A stretch of 64,000 nucleotides of DNA from Icerya purchasi (Eukaryota; Arthropoda; Insecta; Hemiptera; Monophlebidae): positions 3,348,001 through 3,412,000 of the forward strand of contig CM077116.1 in the NCBI GenBank assembly GCA_039619475.1. Direction: 5' to 3'. Shown here one piece after another: positions 35,901 through 46,880 of this stretch; the stretch's first letter is position 1, and each line of letters starts with the position of its first letter. The translations under genes and the position numbers were made by a program. Under the pieces are notes generated by a model that did no database searches, was not told where the DNA came from, and worked only from the letters and a program-made list of their open reading frames with translations.

Positions 35901-38200
35901 CGACTTGTATTGTTCGTCAGAAGTTGGCGACTGAATCGATAAAGCCATTTGAAAACGTAAGGCAATGCCGATTTTCGCGCGACGCAATAATTTAAGAAGT
36001 AACACACACAGAATTAGTGTCTCATTACGTGTGTTCGTCGCCCAACGATTTCTTTTTGTTTCCGAATGTCATACATTCCGGAAGCTTTTAAAGCTTCTTC
36101 AAAAGCTATTTTCTTGAGATATCGCCTTCAGAATGGAATTCTAATGCGGGCCAATAAAGTATCTTAAAGCTGAATATTTCGAAAAGCGATAGAACCGGAT
36201 TATATACCGAATTTTTCTTCTTTCATTATTTTTGTAAAAACCCAAAAAGTTTTTTTTTTTATTTTCCATCTCAGATTTTAGTCGGATGTACATATATACT
36301 TCCCTTTTTTTTCTCTACTAGTTACTCTTATTATCTATTTCTTCAAACTAGACTTCCTTTCAATCCGTGGTTCTTTCTGTTTCCTTCTTTTCTTCGCTTT
36401 GTTTTATTGTTGTCTCCATCAAGCGTTTTTTCGCTTCTCATTAGTCTCTTCCCCATATTGCGCTCTCCATTCGTATGATGCGGTTGTTTGTGACGCTGAT
36501 CACGTGTTTCGTTTAAAACGAAACACAGGGTCCTATATTTAACTACGTTACGGTAGCTGACTAAAAAAAAAAAAAAACCAAACACACCTTTTCAGGGCAG
36601 GGACGTTTAATTGCCGGAGTCCTTTTAAATAACTTCGACTAGGATATTTTCCAATTTCGGCACATTTTTATACCCAATATCGATAATACAGTCAGATGGT
36701 CGCCAAAATCGCTGGAAGAAATTTCCGATTTTAGCAGTTTAGGTAATAACACCTGATAAAAAGTTGTTCACATCCTCCTTTTTGTATATGCCTTTAAATA
36801 TCTTCCTCTTTACACATTTCCTAAATTATATATCTCATTTCAGAGATGAACACTACCTAGACATTTCAACCGGAATTGGAAAATTACCCTTTTAAGCTAA
36901 TTACTTGTAATTGCAAAAATAATAACTGCGGCATTTTAATTTAATTAATCGTAATTATTGATAATAATATCGAATAATTATCAAGTTTTGCAAAAAAAAA
37001 AAAAACGAATTACTTTAATCACGACAATATCGATGACCATCCTTCCGCGTTACTTTTTACGCTTATTTCGTCTATAATTTGTAGCACATTCGAAGCGATC
37101 TTCATACTGGTTTTCTTCCTTCTGATTTCCTTTCCGCTGCATCTTTGCTCGCAGTATCATCGTATTTTTCGTTTCTTATTGCAGTTTTTGTTTTTCCATC
37201 ATCTAGTAATCTAGTTCTTTCTTCATCCAATCCCGTTTCAATTTTTACCTTCAAGTTCGTAATACTCTTCTGTAGGGGCCCACGTTTAGTATTCGCTAAC
37301 TTTTTGCATATTACTTCTTTGAAACGGGGTCCGTATAAAAACAGCGAGGAATTTTTGTTTCCTTCTTTAGATTATGACTTATTCGTTTTATGCAGCGCAT
37401 CTTTTACTCTTGCTATTCCGCTTTTAATTTCTAATGATTATCATCCTTTTTGTCATTTCGATTAAACCTTTACTTCCAAAGATCAGCTTTCTAATAGTAC
37501 TCAAAATGAATGCGAAGCTCGTAAAAATTAAAAACAAAAAGAAAAAAAAAAAAAAAGAGGTAAATTTTTGCTACTTCTTTTTGTAGGACAACACCAAGTT
37601 CGAGGAAGGATAGCGAGCAAGTAATCAGAGACATAGACATGTTTTTTCTTGCATCCTATTAGACGGTGTAAACCTATTCGGAAATAAGCAGCTTCTCAGC
37701 CCTGGTCGTGTTAATTTCCTATTTTCCAACATTTAATACGCCAATTTATCGCAGTTATTTGTAGGCGGTTCAGTATTTCCGTGAATCTGTATAATTCAGA
37801 TATTTTCGCCATACCCGGATGAGCAACAGTAGTTTTTTTCGCGGGCGATATTGTTCATCTGCCATAAATCGGTTCAAATGCGAGCTGTTCGTTTTTGAAG
37901 TCTATTGTTAAGATAATTCGATAAGTTTTGTTTCTGTTAGCTTTTTTACAAGACTAAACTATTAACCCCTTTTCCATTTCTGGCCCTCCCTCGAAATAAA
38001 CTATCAGTGGTCAGGTATATGGTTTCCTTAGAGACCGATAAAAATTCGGCATACCGTTTGTAAGGCTAATGGAGAGGGGGAGATCGGATGCAGCTCAGGC
38101 GTGCAGAGGTGGATTTCTTAATGACGACGAGATGATTCAAAAGCTATGGTCGAGCCGAAGCTCATTTAATTATAAAGAAGTGCCAGCTGAGAGTTTCCGG
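35901..38200. other. AT-rich non-coding stretch
   Basis: No gene is supported. A Phe/Ser-rich 106-codon plus-strand frame at 37145-37465 shows no recognisable family. Confidence 0.5.
36504..36565 (-). mobile_element. SINE-head-like fragment with a perfect short palindrome
   Basis: On the minus strand AGCTACCGTAACGTAGT is followed, after about 17 nt, by GTGTTTCGTTT. The same two words, in the same order and with similar spacing, occur at 43862-43906 on the minus strand (AGCTACCGTAGCGTAGT...GTGTTTCGTTT). At 36504-36526 GTGTTTCGTTT and its reverse complement meet with one base between them. Confidence 0.45.
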
Positions 38201-39090
38201 ACGTGAGCTGGAGCGAATTATTGGTCGGTAAAGTGTTTTTTCCCGCTTTTATTTACCGTCGGCGCTGGCTTGTTTATTTGTTAACGTCAAACGCGTTAGA
38301 TTGGATATTAGCGAAGTAAAGGTAGTTTGTTGCGTTACGCGGCTGATAAGATTTGTCTAGAGACGTTCGAAGATAATAGTTTCTTCGCCGGTTCGTCTTC
38401 ATCTGTCGTCGTCTTTCCGTTGGTCACTGTTTTCGGCCTGTTCAGGGGTGGGAGGGCGACAGTTGTGACCATTTCGGCTGCTGACTGCAAGTTAGACAGA
38501 ACATAAAAGCAACGACAAGCGAACAAACAAGCCGGTCCGGAAAAATAAATGGCCCGGTATATGGCTTGTTAGTTGACGTAACTGTTTCAATTTCGAACGC
38601 TCAATTTGTCACCGGACCCTCTGCCGACCGTGCTCATCCGGCAACAGCTTCGCGTTGCAGCCGCTCGCGTCCCGGCAGATTCTTGATAGCTGCTAAAAAG
38701 GCCTAACAAAGGCATTTCGGCCGATGATATGCTGACGACGAAAACGGAACCAGATACCCTGGAACCGCGTCGGGCACTGCTATCGCACCGCGCAGCACCC
38801 AGACTGCGCCTATCGCACTGACCGCCGCCGCCGCCGCCAACAACTAGTTAGTTAATTTATTGCACTTCCTTCCTTCCCCTCGTCCGATTATCCGTTCCCT
38901 ATCATTCGTCAGGATGACTTTTTATCTTGGTCGGCTGCTCGTCCGGTCCGGTTTTTTCACTCGATTTTTCCTATCCGCTTTCAGGGGACTAATGCGGTCG
39001 TTCGTCTCCTCGCCACCGGCCTAATTATTTTCACGTAACGTCGCCGAAAGCGGAAATTCAGTCAGATTGCCGAAAAAGCAAGCAGCGCGC
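38201..39090. other. GC-rich island with a (CCG)n run
   Basis: Sequence of clearly higher GC than its flanks, including a short (CCG)5 run at about 38822-38836. A 63-codon minus-strand frame (38335-38526) resembles no known family. No repeat copies elsewhere in the window are seen. It could be a regulatory element or an untranslated exon; nothing decides. Confidence 0.35.
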
Positions 39091-39890
39091 CACGAATCAC
39101 AAAACAAATTTTCTCAAATGAAAAACTTGCAAATTTTCCATTTCCGAAATATGTTCTTCTTCTTCTGCGGGACTTAATCGACAGCTGTTCTCTGTTCAGA
39201 CAAACTAAAAAGGGCCGCTTATTGTTCGCAGCCTGTTCAGGATTTTAAATACCCTTTTTGGACGGGACACGTTTGAACGACGTTTCCGCTTTTTCGCAAT
39301 GACCATTACGCGCTATGGTGAGACTAAAAAGTTTCAGAGTTTCATTCTTTTTTTTTTTCTCTCTTTTCTTTTTTTCTTTGTTTGTCCACTTTAAATTCAA
39401 TAATTTTTTATCATTTTCGGTATTTCCTTCTTTCGACTCAGCTGCCGGCATTTGATTAGTTTTCAAATTTTTTTATTCTACAAAAGTGAACAACCATTAA
39501 CGATTCTCTTTAAGACATAATATCACTAACAAAAATAGTGTCAAAAAACCGTCATTACTAGATTTTTTCAGAGTTTCCAAATTCCAAAAACCCATTCGGT
39601 TCTCCGTGAGAATTCTCTCGCTAATAATATAATTTTTTTGTCTGCGTGTATCTTCCTCGCATTGCCACACGAACTGACGCAGAGTCTCCTTAATTCCGTA
39701 CATATCGGTATTTATTGTGAGAGATAAGAGCGATTCTCACTCTAAAAGTTTTCACTGCTTAGTGTCCAGCGCATTCTGGATTTCGTTCTGGAACGTAAAA
39801 ATTGTTTCCCACGTTCACTACTTACATTTCATCTGAAGAAATTACCTTTACGATGAAGAAATAAAATATATATATATATAGCCTGTCGCA
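39091..39890. other. AT-rich non-coding stretch
   Basis: No gene is supported. Lys-rich minus-strand frames at 39245-39466 are low complexity. A short (TA)n run lies at about 39865-39880. Confidence 0.5.
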
Positions 39891-39960
39891 AGGAAGGTGA
39901 GACTGAATTCCGTATAGTCAGCCAGCGCGCTACCTATCGACTGGAAACCATACTAGGATG
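39891..39960 (-). mobile_element. tRNA-like SINE head, very degenerate
   Basis: The minus strand reads GATAGGTAGCGCGCTGGCTG, similar to the A-box part of the SINE head at 28906, and is likewise next to a TA run. No convincing B box is seen, so the call is tentative. Confidence 0.3.
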
Positions 39961-40140
39961 AATATTTGATTCATTATCTATCGATCAAGCGTCTGATGAG
40001 ATTATTTCGTTGAAAACAAGCTGCTCTACGAATGTGTAAAAATAAGTACTTATGTGAGACGCTGCAAGATTTTCAATAACGGAAAAAAAGCGAATGGAAC
40101 AGTATAACCACCATAGGCGCGTTAATTGATTTTCATAGTA

Positions 40141-40375
40141 GGCAGACACACGCGGGACTACATTGATAACAAGCGATTGCAATCAGTTCCGAGTGTAGTC
40201 TTACGTCTACACTAGCATCTACACTAGTGTTGCATATTAACCATGAAAACCTGGCAGCAAGTATAAAATGCATCTCCCAATTTACCTAGCCAGCACGGGA
40301 GATTAGGCCAACTTATCCCGACCGAGAGTAATGCCTACACCCAGCAGTGGGTTGATATGGGCATATCGCGATCGT
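40141..40375 (+). mobile_element. SINE/LINE 3'-tail fragment
   Basis: Positions 40159-40206 (GATAACAAGCG...CAATCAGTTCCGAG...) match the reverse complement of 32461-32507, part of the SINE/LINE-tail composite. Further on, CCTACACCCAGCAGTGGGTT at about 40332 followed by GATATGGGC is a well-known kind of 3'-end sequence of insect RTE-like LINEs. A partial inverted copy of the first segment lies at 40147-40158. No frame of useful length is left. Confidence 0.6.
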
Positions 40376-41160
40376 TATCGTGATATTCATAAATGTGTAT
40401 GATATATATACATATATGAACTTGGCCATTTTGGTCTCGCATTAGGCTGTGCCCCTTGACCTTTCTTGCTTACATTTCTGTCTCTTTCTCTTCTATACTT
40501 TGTATAAAATGATTAAAATTTACAACGTAATTCTTAGACCAATCACTATTAGAATTTATAACGAAAAAATTTCTCAATTTTATATAATAATAAAAAAAGT
40601 ACAACCAATAATTTATACCATAAATTTTATTAAACAACCGGAACAACTTAACATACAACACATACGAATAATACTTTTTTTGGTTTTCCATGGTATTATT
40701 AAATTAGCAATATAGTATTTACATGCTTCTTCCCTTCTTATTCATCAACCTGCACAGTAATACGAAGTATATTCATTATGTTTCCACCGAACGCAAACGT
40801 GAATTTCCGAAAACGAAAACGGAACGAACAATTTTCTACATTTATACATGATACGCCTTTTGGTTCAAAAACGGCAAATATAGAAAAGCATTTTAAGTTA
40901 ACCGCCTCTGTTACACTAATAAAAAATAATAAGAAAAAAAAATTATCCAAAGGAACCACATTTGTTCACGTTTTTTGACGAATACACAATTTATGTTCAC
41001 CGATTTTCATCATTCTAAGTTAAATGATACTCTTTCTAATGGACAAAGACATGCGACGAACGTATAATTTCCTCCTTTTTTGAAGTCGGTAATAATTAAA
41101 ATATTGCAAACGTTACACAAAATTGGGACATTTTTCTAACGGGGGTCGGCGTAAGATTGT
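40376..41160. other. AT-rich non-coding stretch
   Basis: Open frames of 66-88 codons overlap on both strands at 40449-40978. Their composition is Ile/Tyr/Lys/Phe-rich, as expected from AT-rich DNA, and no family is recognised. Confidence 0.5.
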
Positions 41161-41230
41161 AATTAATATGTATATATACGAGTATATACGTATGTATGTA
41201 TATATGTATTATGTATCTATATATATATAT
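41160..41230. repeat. TA-rich microsatellite flanking the Helitron-like pair (left)
   Basis: Imperfect TATATG/TATATAC repeats ending in a pure AT run that abuts the ACTAG end of the element. Confidence 0.85.
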
Positions 41231-41777
41231 ACTAGCTGTGCCCCACGGCTTCGCCCGTGTATTAATGCTCGTTTAAATCTGTACTTGGAAATTCATTAAA
41301 AAATTTTTGTTTTATCTGGAATTGTATTTACGTAAAGATTCTTTCTCTCTCTTTTGGGTGAAAGATGTTTATCACCGTCTAACAATAAATAGTCTTCATG
41401 TTTCACGTTTAGCTGAAGATTGTCGATTTTTCTATCACCTGTCCGTCGTAATCTAACAAAAAGTTTTGCTCAACTAAACAACACACACAGCCATCATTTT
41501 GAAGAAATCAAGTTATATTCACACGGTGATCTCCCATAATTACACGTTTAAGAGAACATCTTCACTCATATCTTTCAACCACTCTGTCTCGAGCGTTTTA
41601 TTATAATTAATTTATTATCATAAAATCAAAATAACAGTAGTTGAGTAAAGATTTTAATATTTCTGGTAGCCAATTATTAATAAGAAAGTTAAGTAGTTGA
41701 TTAAAAAAATTTATACGGCGGTTTTGGCCCAAAAGTTCGGATATTTGACATATCAGTTAAATATTCGTATTTTATTT

Positions 41778-42005
41778 TTATATGTAACCCATTAAGTCCA
41801 ATAGTATATTGCTTAAATCTCTTCCAGTTTTTACAAACATATTGTACAATACATTTTCTTCTACTCCTAATAATTCATTATTATATAATAAATAAGATAG
41901 AGACGAAAACAAAGATGCACCATCCCTATCTATGTATTTTACATAATGGGGAACTATTGCATCATCAACATATATTAATTCTACATTCATAATTACATAT
42001 AACAC
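41778..42005 (-). pseudogene. OTU-protease-like fragment inside the left Helitron-like copy
   Basis: The 75-codon minus-strand frame reads VPHYVKYIDRDGASLFSSLS then YLLYNNE (residues about 18-44). OTU-like cysteine proteases have 'D.DGNCLFR.LSY.LYG.E' at this place, and such domains are found in proteins of some Helitron-like elements (family knowledge). Here the residues corresponding to Asn-Cys are Ala-Ser, so the catalytic cysteine position is altered, and the His-containing end of the domain is absent. It ends after LDLMGYI. It is therefore not an active protease. The start Met is simply the first in the open frame, and the upstream sequence also looks like part of the same old gene. Confidence 0.6.
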
Positions 42006-42170
42006 CGAACTTTTTTCTAAACAACAGCGAAAAAATTGATTTTATCATTCATCGATAATAACGCCATGCGCCAGCGATAAACATGGTTGCATTTCGATTA
42101 ACATCGCACGATACACAAAAGTCGCCACGAAAAGTAGAGTTGGTGCTCAAAAAATAATAAAATTCTCAAA

Positions 42171-42515
42171 TTTGTTTTTTTTTAATTGATTGATTAAATT
42201 ATTTAATATAACAAATATTTATGTAAATAATTAAAGCAAAAAGTAATAGCCAACAATTAAATTTGTTTTTTTTAATTGATTGATTGAATTATTTAATATA
42301 ACAAATATTTATGTAAATAATTAAAGCAAAAAGTAATAGCCAACAATTAAATTTGTTTTTTTTAATTGATTGATTGAATTATTTAATATAACAAATATTT
42401 ATGTAAATAATTAAAGCAAAAAGTAATAGCCAACAATTAAATTTTTTTTTTTTTAATTGATTGATTGAATTATTTAATATAACAAATATTTATGTAAATA
42501 ATTAAAGCAAAAAGT
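42171..42515 (+). repeat. Tandem repeat, 90-91 bp unit, about 3.8 copies
   Basis: Units start at 42171, 42262, 42352 and 42442. Each contains a T-run, TTGATTGATTG, TTTAATATAACAAATATTTA and (except the last) GTAATAGCCAACAATTAA. They are nearly identical. The mirror-image arm of the palindrome carries fewer units (about 1.7, at 42809-42950). Confidence 0.92.
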
Positions 42516-42646
42516 ATGCTATCTCTTAAGAGTTGGACTAAATTGCATGTACTTTCAAAATTTTATAAAAATCGGTTAAGTAAATTCCGAGTTTATCCTG
42601 CACAAACATAAAGACACGGGATTTTTATATACATATAGATATATAC

Positions 42647-42678
<32 letters not shown>

Positions 42679-42945
42679 GTATATATCTATATGTATATAA
42701 AAATCCCGTGTCTTTATGTTTGTGCAGGATAAACTCGGAATTTACTTAACCGATTTTTATAAAATTTTGAAAGTACATGCAATTTAGTCCAACTCTTAAG
42801 AGATAGCATACTTTTTGCTTTAATTATTTACATAAATATTTGTTATATTAAATAATTCAATCAATCAATTAAAAAAAAAAAAATTTAATTGTTGGCTATT
42901 ACTTTTTGCTTTAATTATTTACATAAATATTTGTTATATTAAATA
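42380..42945. repeat. Perfect palindrome of about 566 bp
   Basis: By direct comparison, 42380-42662 is the reverse complement of 42663-42945 with no difference noticed, including a 13-base T/A run. The centre is an alternating TA tract. Outside it a further inverted match links GGTGCTCAAAAAATAATAA at 42142 with its complement ending at 42982, interrupted by additional tandem units on the left arm. Confidence 0.9.
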
Positions 42946-43570
42946 AAACAAATTTTGACAATTTTATTATTTTTTGAGCACCCTGACATTGTTGGGCATC
43001 TAAGTTGCTTTATATTTCAGTATAAGATGATGCCGCGGAGACAATCGAATCTCAACAATGCGCGTAGCAGAAATGCACGGCGTATGCGTGTTATGAGAAC
43101 TACTGAATCGGAAGAAGAAATTGCAAGAATAAACGCATGTTGCCTGCTCATGTGTGGGAACACCATCAAGTCTATTCGTGTTAGCAAAAGACAGGTTGAC
43201 CAAGAACATTGTGCACAAATTAGTGCTTAGATAATTTCCAATTTTATAAAATAATATAACTAATAGTTCGAAACCAATGTTATCTGCCTCATTTATAAAA
43301 TTTAATTTTTATGTAACTAATTTATTTAGTATATTGTGTAAATAAGTCATTGATTACAAATTAAAGTTAAAGATTAGATAAATAAAGTGTAAATTAAATA
43401 AGTGTATATTAGTTGGATAATTTCATTCTCCACATATGATTTAAAATCGGCTAAATAATTTCAGGTTTATTAGTAAAAATTAATTTGGTTGCATCAAAAT
43501 AATAAGTAAAAAATTAATTTAATCTATTATAACTACTAAGCCACAGCAACGCGTGGCTAGGTCAGCTAGT
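42698..43570 (+). mobile_element. Helitron-like element, right copy (non-autonomous)
   Basis: On the plus strand the 5' part mirrors the left copy (AAAAATCCCGTGTC... to the GAGCACC word at 42982). The 3' end shows a hairpin (GCCAC/GTGGC with an 8-nt loop, 43540-43557), then 8 nt, then CTAG followed by T at 43570, again the Helitron 3' layout. The left and right copies share the 5' leader but differ completely downstream of GAGCACC, so they are different deletion derivatives of one family. The terminal eight bases of the pair (ACTAGCTG and CAGCTAGT) are inverted repeats only because two like ends face outward. Confidence 0.65.
43024..43230 (+). pseudogene. Helitron-like Rep/helicase protein, N-terminal fragment
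   Basis: After an intron-acceptor-like TTATATTTCAG the plus strand reads MMPRRQSNLNNARSRNARRM then RVMRTTESEEEIARINA. Basic 'MPRR.s......RnarrmR..R..et.EE...R' starts are common at the N-terminus of Helitron-type polyproteins in arthropods. After about 38 codons the resemblance stops (CCLLMCGNTIK...) and the frame ends at 43230, so all catalytic parts are absent. The open frame extends upstream to 42955 but the leader there is shared 5' non-coding sequence, so 43024 or 43027 is the more likely start. Confidence 0.5.
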
Positions 43571-43731
43571 ATATATATATATATATATAAAATGTATATA
43601 TATATTTATATAAATGTATATATATATTTATATAAATGTATATATATATATATATATAAAATGTATATATGTATTTATATAAATGTATATATATATATAT
43701 ATATAATGTATTATATATATTTATATAAATG

Positions 43732-43782
<51 letters not shown>

Positions 43783-43785
43783 CTT
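43571..43785. repeat. TA microsatellite / AT minisatellite
   Basis: Units of about 22 bp (AATGTATATATATATTTATAT type) followed by a pure (AT)n run. The open frame across it (Ile/Tyr repeats) is an artefact of the repeat. Confidence 0.95.
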
Positions 43786-43861
43786 TTGCTTTTATTTTTA
43801 TTAATTGAGATCGATGGTAGTATTTTATACTTTTAAATGTATGGTTTCCAAGTTGTACTCA

Positions 43862-43906
43862 AACGAAACACTGACGCCTAACCGACTACGCTACGGTAGC
43901 TTGCTT
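43862..43906 (-). mobile_element. tRNA-derived SINE head fragment
   Basis: The minus strand reads CTACCGTAGCGTAGTCGGTT then AGGCG, a good polymerase III A-box-like region, then GTGTTTCGTTTGAGTAC, a weak B-box-like region. It shares two words with the fragment at 36504-36565. No body can be delimited. Confidence 0.5.
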
Positions 43907-43909
43907 CCA

Positions 43910-46505
43910 TATACGTGTATATTAACGACATGAATGTTACGAAATTCTGTAATAGAAATGATGCCTTAATTAATAAAAAGTAAATAAACGATTTAGTCAG
44001 GTTGCGTTTTGTGATGTAAAACATGTGTACCTCACTCAGCAGATTATTTCATGACTGAAGCGACAGCGTCGCGGCTAAAGTTCATTTAGAAGCTCGTTTA
44101 AACCGGTTTCGTGTAGATTAAAAATTAATTTTTTTAAAGAATATACCGAATTAATATGTCGAGCTGTAGCGAGTAAACGGAAACATGAAACGAAGTCTAG
44201 AAAATTCATTACGACGGAAAAAAGAACATTGTTATTTTGCGAAGCGTGACACTGTTACACTGAACTTCGTCTACAAAAATTTTAGAAGATACCTTCGGGT
44301 GGTAGCCCGGGAAAGGGATAGTCTATAATTCGAAAATGCGCTTACAGAATTATTCCTGATTAATGCTGCAACGAAACAACAATAACCTCAACGCGTATGA
44401 ATTAATTCGAGAAAGGTAAGTGTACATAAAATACGATCTTACGACAAATCTTTTCATGGTAAAGAAATGGAGTGGAACTCATTTTTAACATCCGCACCTG
44501 CTAGTTGCGTTAAATCACTAGCGTCTATGCCGCAACGAAATCTTAATTATTGCGTTTAGTACTAGAACTCGTTCGTTCGCTTTATTATCGTTAGCCACTA
44601 CTCTCCTGACGAGACAGTGATTTGCCAGCTTTTTTCCATTAATTGCTAGCCGGAAAGCTCCGCCCGGTTAACATTTGGTCGATTTTAATAATATTCGTCA
44701 CTGCTCGTTTGCAGCTAACTAGAATACCAGCATATCAATGCTGGCATCTAAATTTTGTCTTGGAAATTCAGTGCAAGTTGGAGACTACAGGAACGGTTGA
44801 CGACACGTTCACTTAGACGCACGGTCGACAGAATTTAATGGAACAACGATTCCAGCTCTCAGAGTAATTAAAGAACAACGTTGTTAACTAGAAAATGTCA
44901 ACCATTTAGCCTCCGCGACAGTCTTAAACGTTTAACTTGAATATAACGCATACGTCGGCGTCGGCACTCCGAAAATTCAACATTCAGCAAATACCGGGAT
45001 ACGCTATAATACCGTCACACACCGTTTACTATCCGGATTCCAATACGTTTAGAGACACAAAGGATAGTGGTATTCACGAATGCCGTTCAGTTAACGAACG
45101 TAGTTGTCAGTCTGAAAGAAAAGAGAAAAAAAAAATTTATCTTGTGCATTCCTGATAATTCTATTACACTATTAGTATCAAAAATTCTTATACACACACA
45201 CATATATATATATTTTATATATTACCATATATATTTACTTTAATTTTTTCAAATTATTACTTGGTTACTATTAAGTAATATTCTTTAGTTTCTCTTTTCT
45301 AGATGAAGGAACACATTATTTAGGTCTCTTCCGGTTTGAAACACATAAATTTTGTCCTTGGTAATATATTTCCTTTTGTATTTTCCAGTACTCCCGTGAA
45401 AAAAAATGTTTTAGTGTATGCTACTTAATAACTTAATTTGTTTTAGTGTTTATACTTTTATCATTTATTAACTATTTAACAAACGGGATGCATGGACATA
45501 TCATTTGGGTCACTACCGTTCCGCTGTAGTCGATCCGCCGTAGTCACATCAAAAGTTTTCGAAATGTTAATATTCAGCAGTCGGCCATTCACCCGGCAGC
45601 TAGTTCAACCGACGGCCAGTTGTCCATGACATCTGCGGAAAAATGAACGATTCCCACACTTTTTTATTGAAATCGTTCATATTCCGCTACTTCTCATCTA
45701 TTCCTATCATCCGGTACTGCTGCCAGCTAGGAATACATGTATTACGGATACAGAAATACCCGTTATAGTATCCGTTATGAGAATCGGAATTGGAATGGTT
45801 CTTGTTCGATTTCATACTTTGCGAGTAGATATTTCGTGAGTGCATCAACTATGTTGAAGAACTGTGAACCGCGATATTATACTTCGGTTATCTTCAATTA
45901 TTTTTTATATATGTACATATATTTTTTGATTACAGTTTTTTTCTTTTCTTTCTTCTATCGTTTATTTTTCTATTTACTGCATCATAATGCAGTTTATTTC
46001 AATATCTTTCGTTACACCGCTTATTTTCCGTCATAACTGTGGTTTCAATTTTTTAATTTTTAATTGTCTTACATTTCTCGATTTATTAATAACTCATTTT
46101 CATATTTTTATTATAAAAATTGTTCTTTCTCATTATTCGGTATTTTCTATATTAAAACTGACGCTATTACTGTGATTTTCATATAGGGAACAACGTATTT
46201 CTCCCTATTAAGATTTGTAATCTTTGAGCTGGTGCAAAATTTGTAAACAATTATATATGCCTGACTAAAATGTGTCTATATTCTATTTGTTTTATTCGGT
46301 TAACGTGTATTTTTAGATTGACTAATGAATCGTGTATTGTACTCTGTATTTCGATAGCTTTTTTGAGATTTTTTAAAAAATTACCGACGTAAAGGCAATT
46401 CTACCGGTCCGAGGGGAAATAAAAAATAATTAGAATAATCTGGCGAAGAACGGATTATTATATTAGTGCGTGGAAAGGTAAAAGTATTTTCATCGATGAT
46501 CTGAA
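43910..46505. other. AT-rich non-coding stretch
   Basis: No gene is supported. A short CACACATATATA simple repeat lies at about 45188-45215. A Phe/Tyr/Ser-rich 99-codon plus-strand frame at 45737-46036 shows no family. Confidence 0.5.
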
Positions 46506-46509
46506 AAGT

Positions 46510-46880
46510 TTAAAAGCTTTTCTTTCCCATTTCTAATGTTTGCATTTGTGTAAAAGCCTCGATGAATACCGGATTGTAATTATAGCGCTCAAAGAGCTGT
46601 CAAAGGTAATACTTACTCGGAAGATGAAATATTTTGGACATCTTATACGCAGAGAAAATGGAATAGAGAGTTGGTTGATACAAGCGAAAGTAAAGGGAAA
46701 AAGATCAAGTTGGTCAGCCACCATACGTTGGACCAATGCGATAAAGGAAGCAACCGGTTTAATCTTGTAGATGTGCCGTCATGGAGCACAGAATCAGGAA
46801 CAGTAGGGGAAAATACTTAAAGCGGCATCGCGGTAAACACGACTCTTCTTTGGGGTAATCCACCAAATATGATGATGATA
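46510..46880 (+). pseudogene. LINE reverse transcriptase, C-terminal end
   Basis: The plus-strand frame 46540-46770 reads RKMKYFGHLIRRENGIESWL then IQAKVKGKRSSW and IRWTNAIKEATGL. These are the 'rKlkYFGHi.R', 'i..gKveGkR' and 'rW.dnIke.tGl' blocks that end insect endonuclease/reverse-transcriptase LINE proteins, the same kind as the split copy at 2250-3760. After the stop, similarity trails to a (GAT)n-like end near 46870-46880. No palm or endonuclease remains, so it is 5'-truncated. Confidence 0.8.

Larger units (their letters stand above)
41231..42627 (-). mobile_element. Helitron-like element, left copy (non-autonomous)
   Basis: Read on the minus strand, the 3' end at 41231 shows a hairpin (stem CACGG/CCGTG, 6-nt loop), then 8 nt, then CTAG followed by T: the layout of a Helitron 3' terminus (family knowledge). 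The inner part, next to a TA-rich linker, starts with AAAAATCCCGTGTC and continues ACTCGG...ACCGATTTTTAT, the kind of 5' region seen in Helitron-like repeats of many animals. In between are a tandem 90-bp repeat and an OTU-like gene fragment, both in sense with this orientation. The exact 5' boundary is approximate. The Helentron/HLE2 subtype is suspected, not shown. Confidence 0.65.

Noticed and set aside
42171..42515. CRISPR-like array
   Set aside because: Units are directly tandem without spacers, and the context is a eukaryotic transposon.
43553..43804. 83-codon Ile/Tyr-rich frame
   Set aside because: It is a translation of the TA microsatellite.
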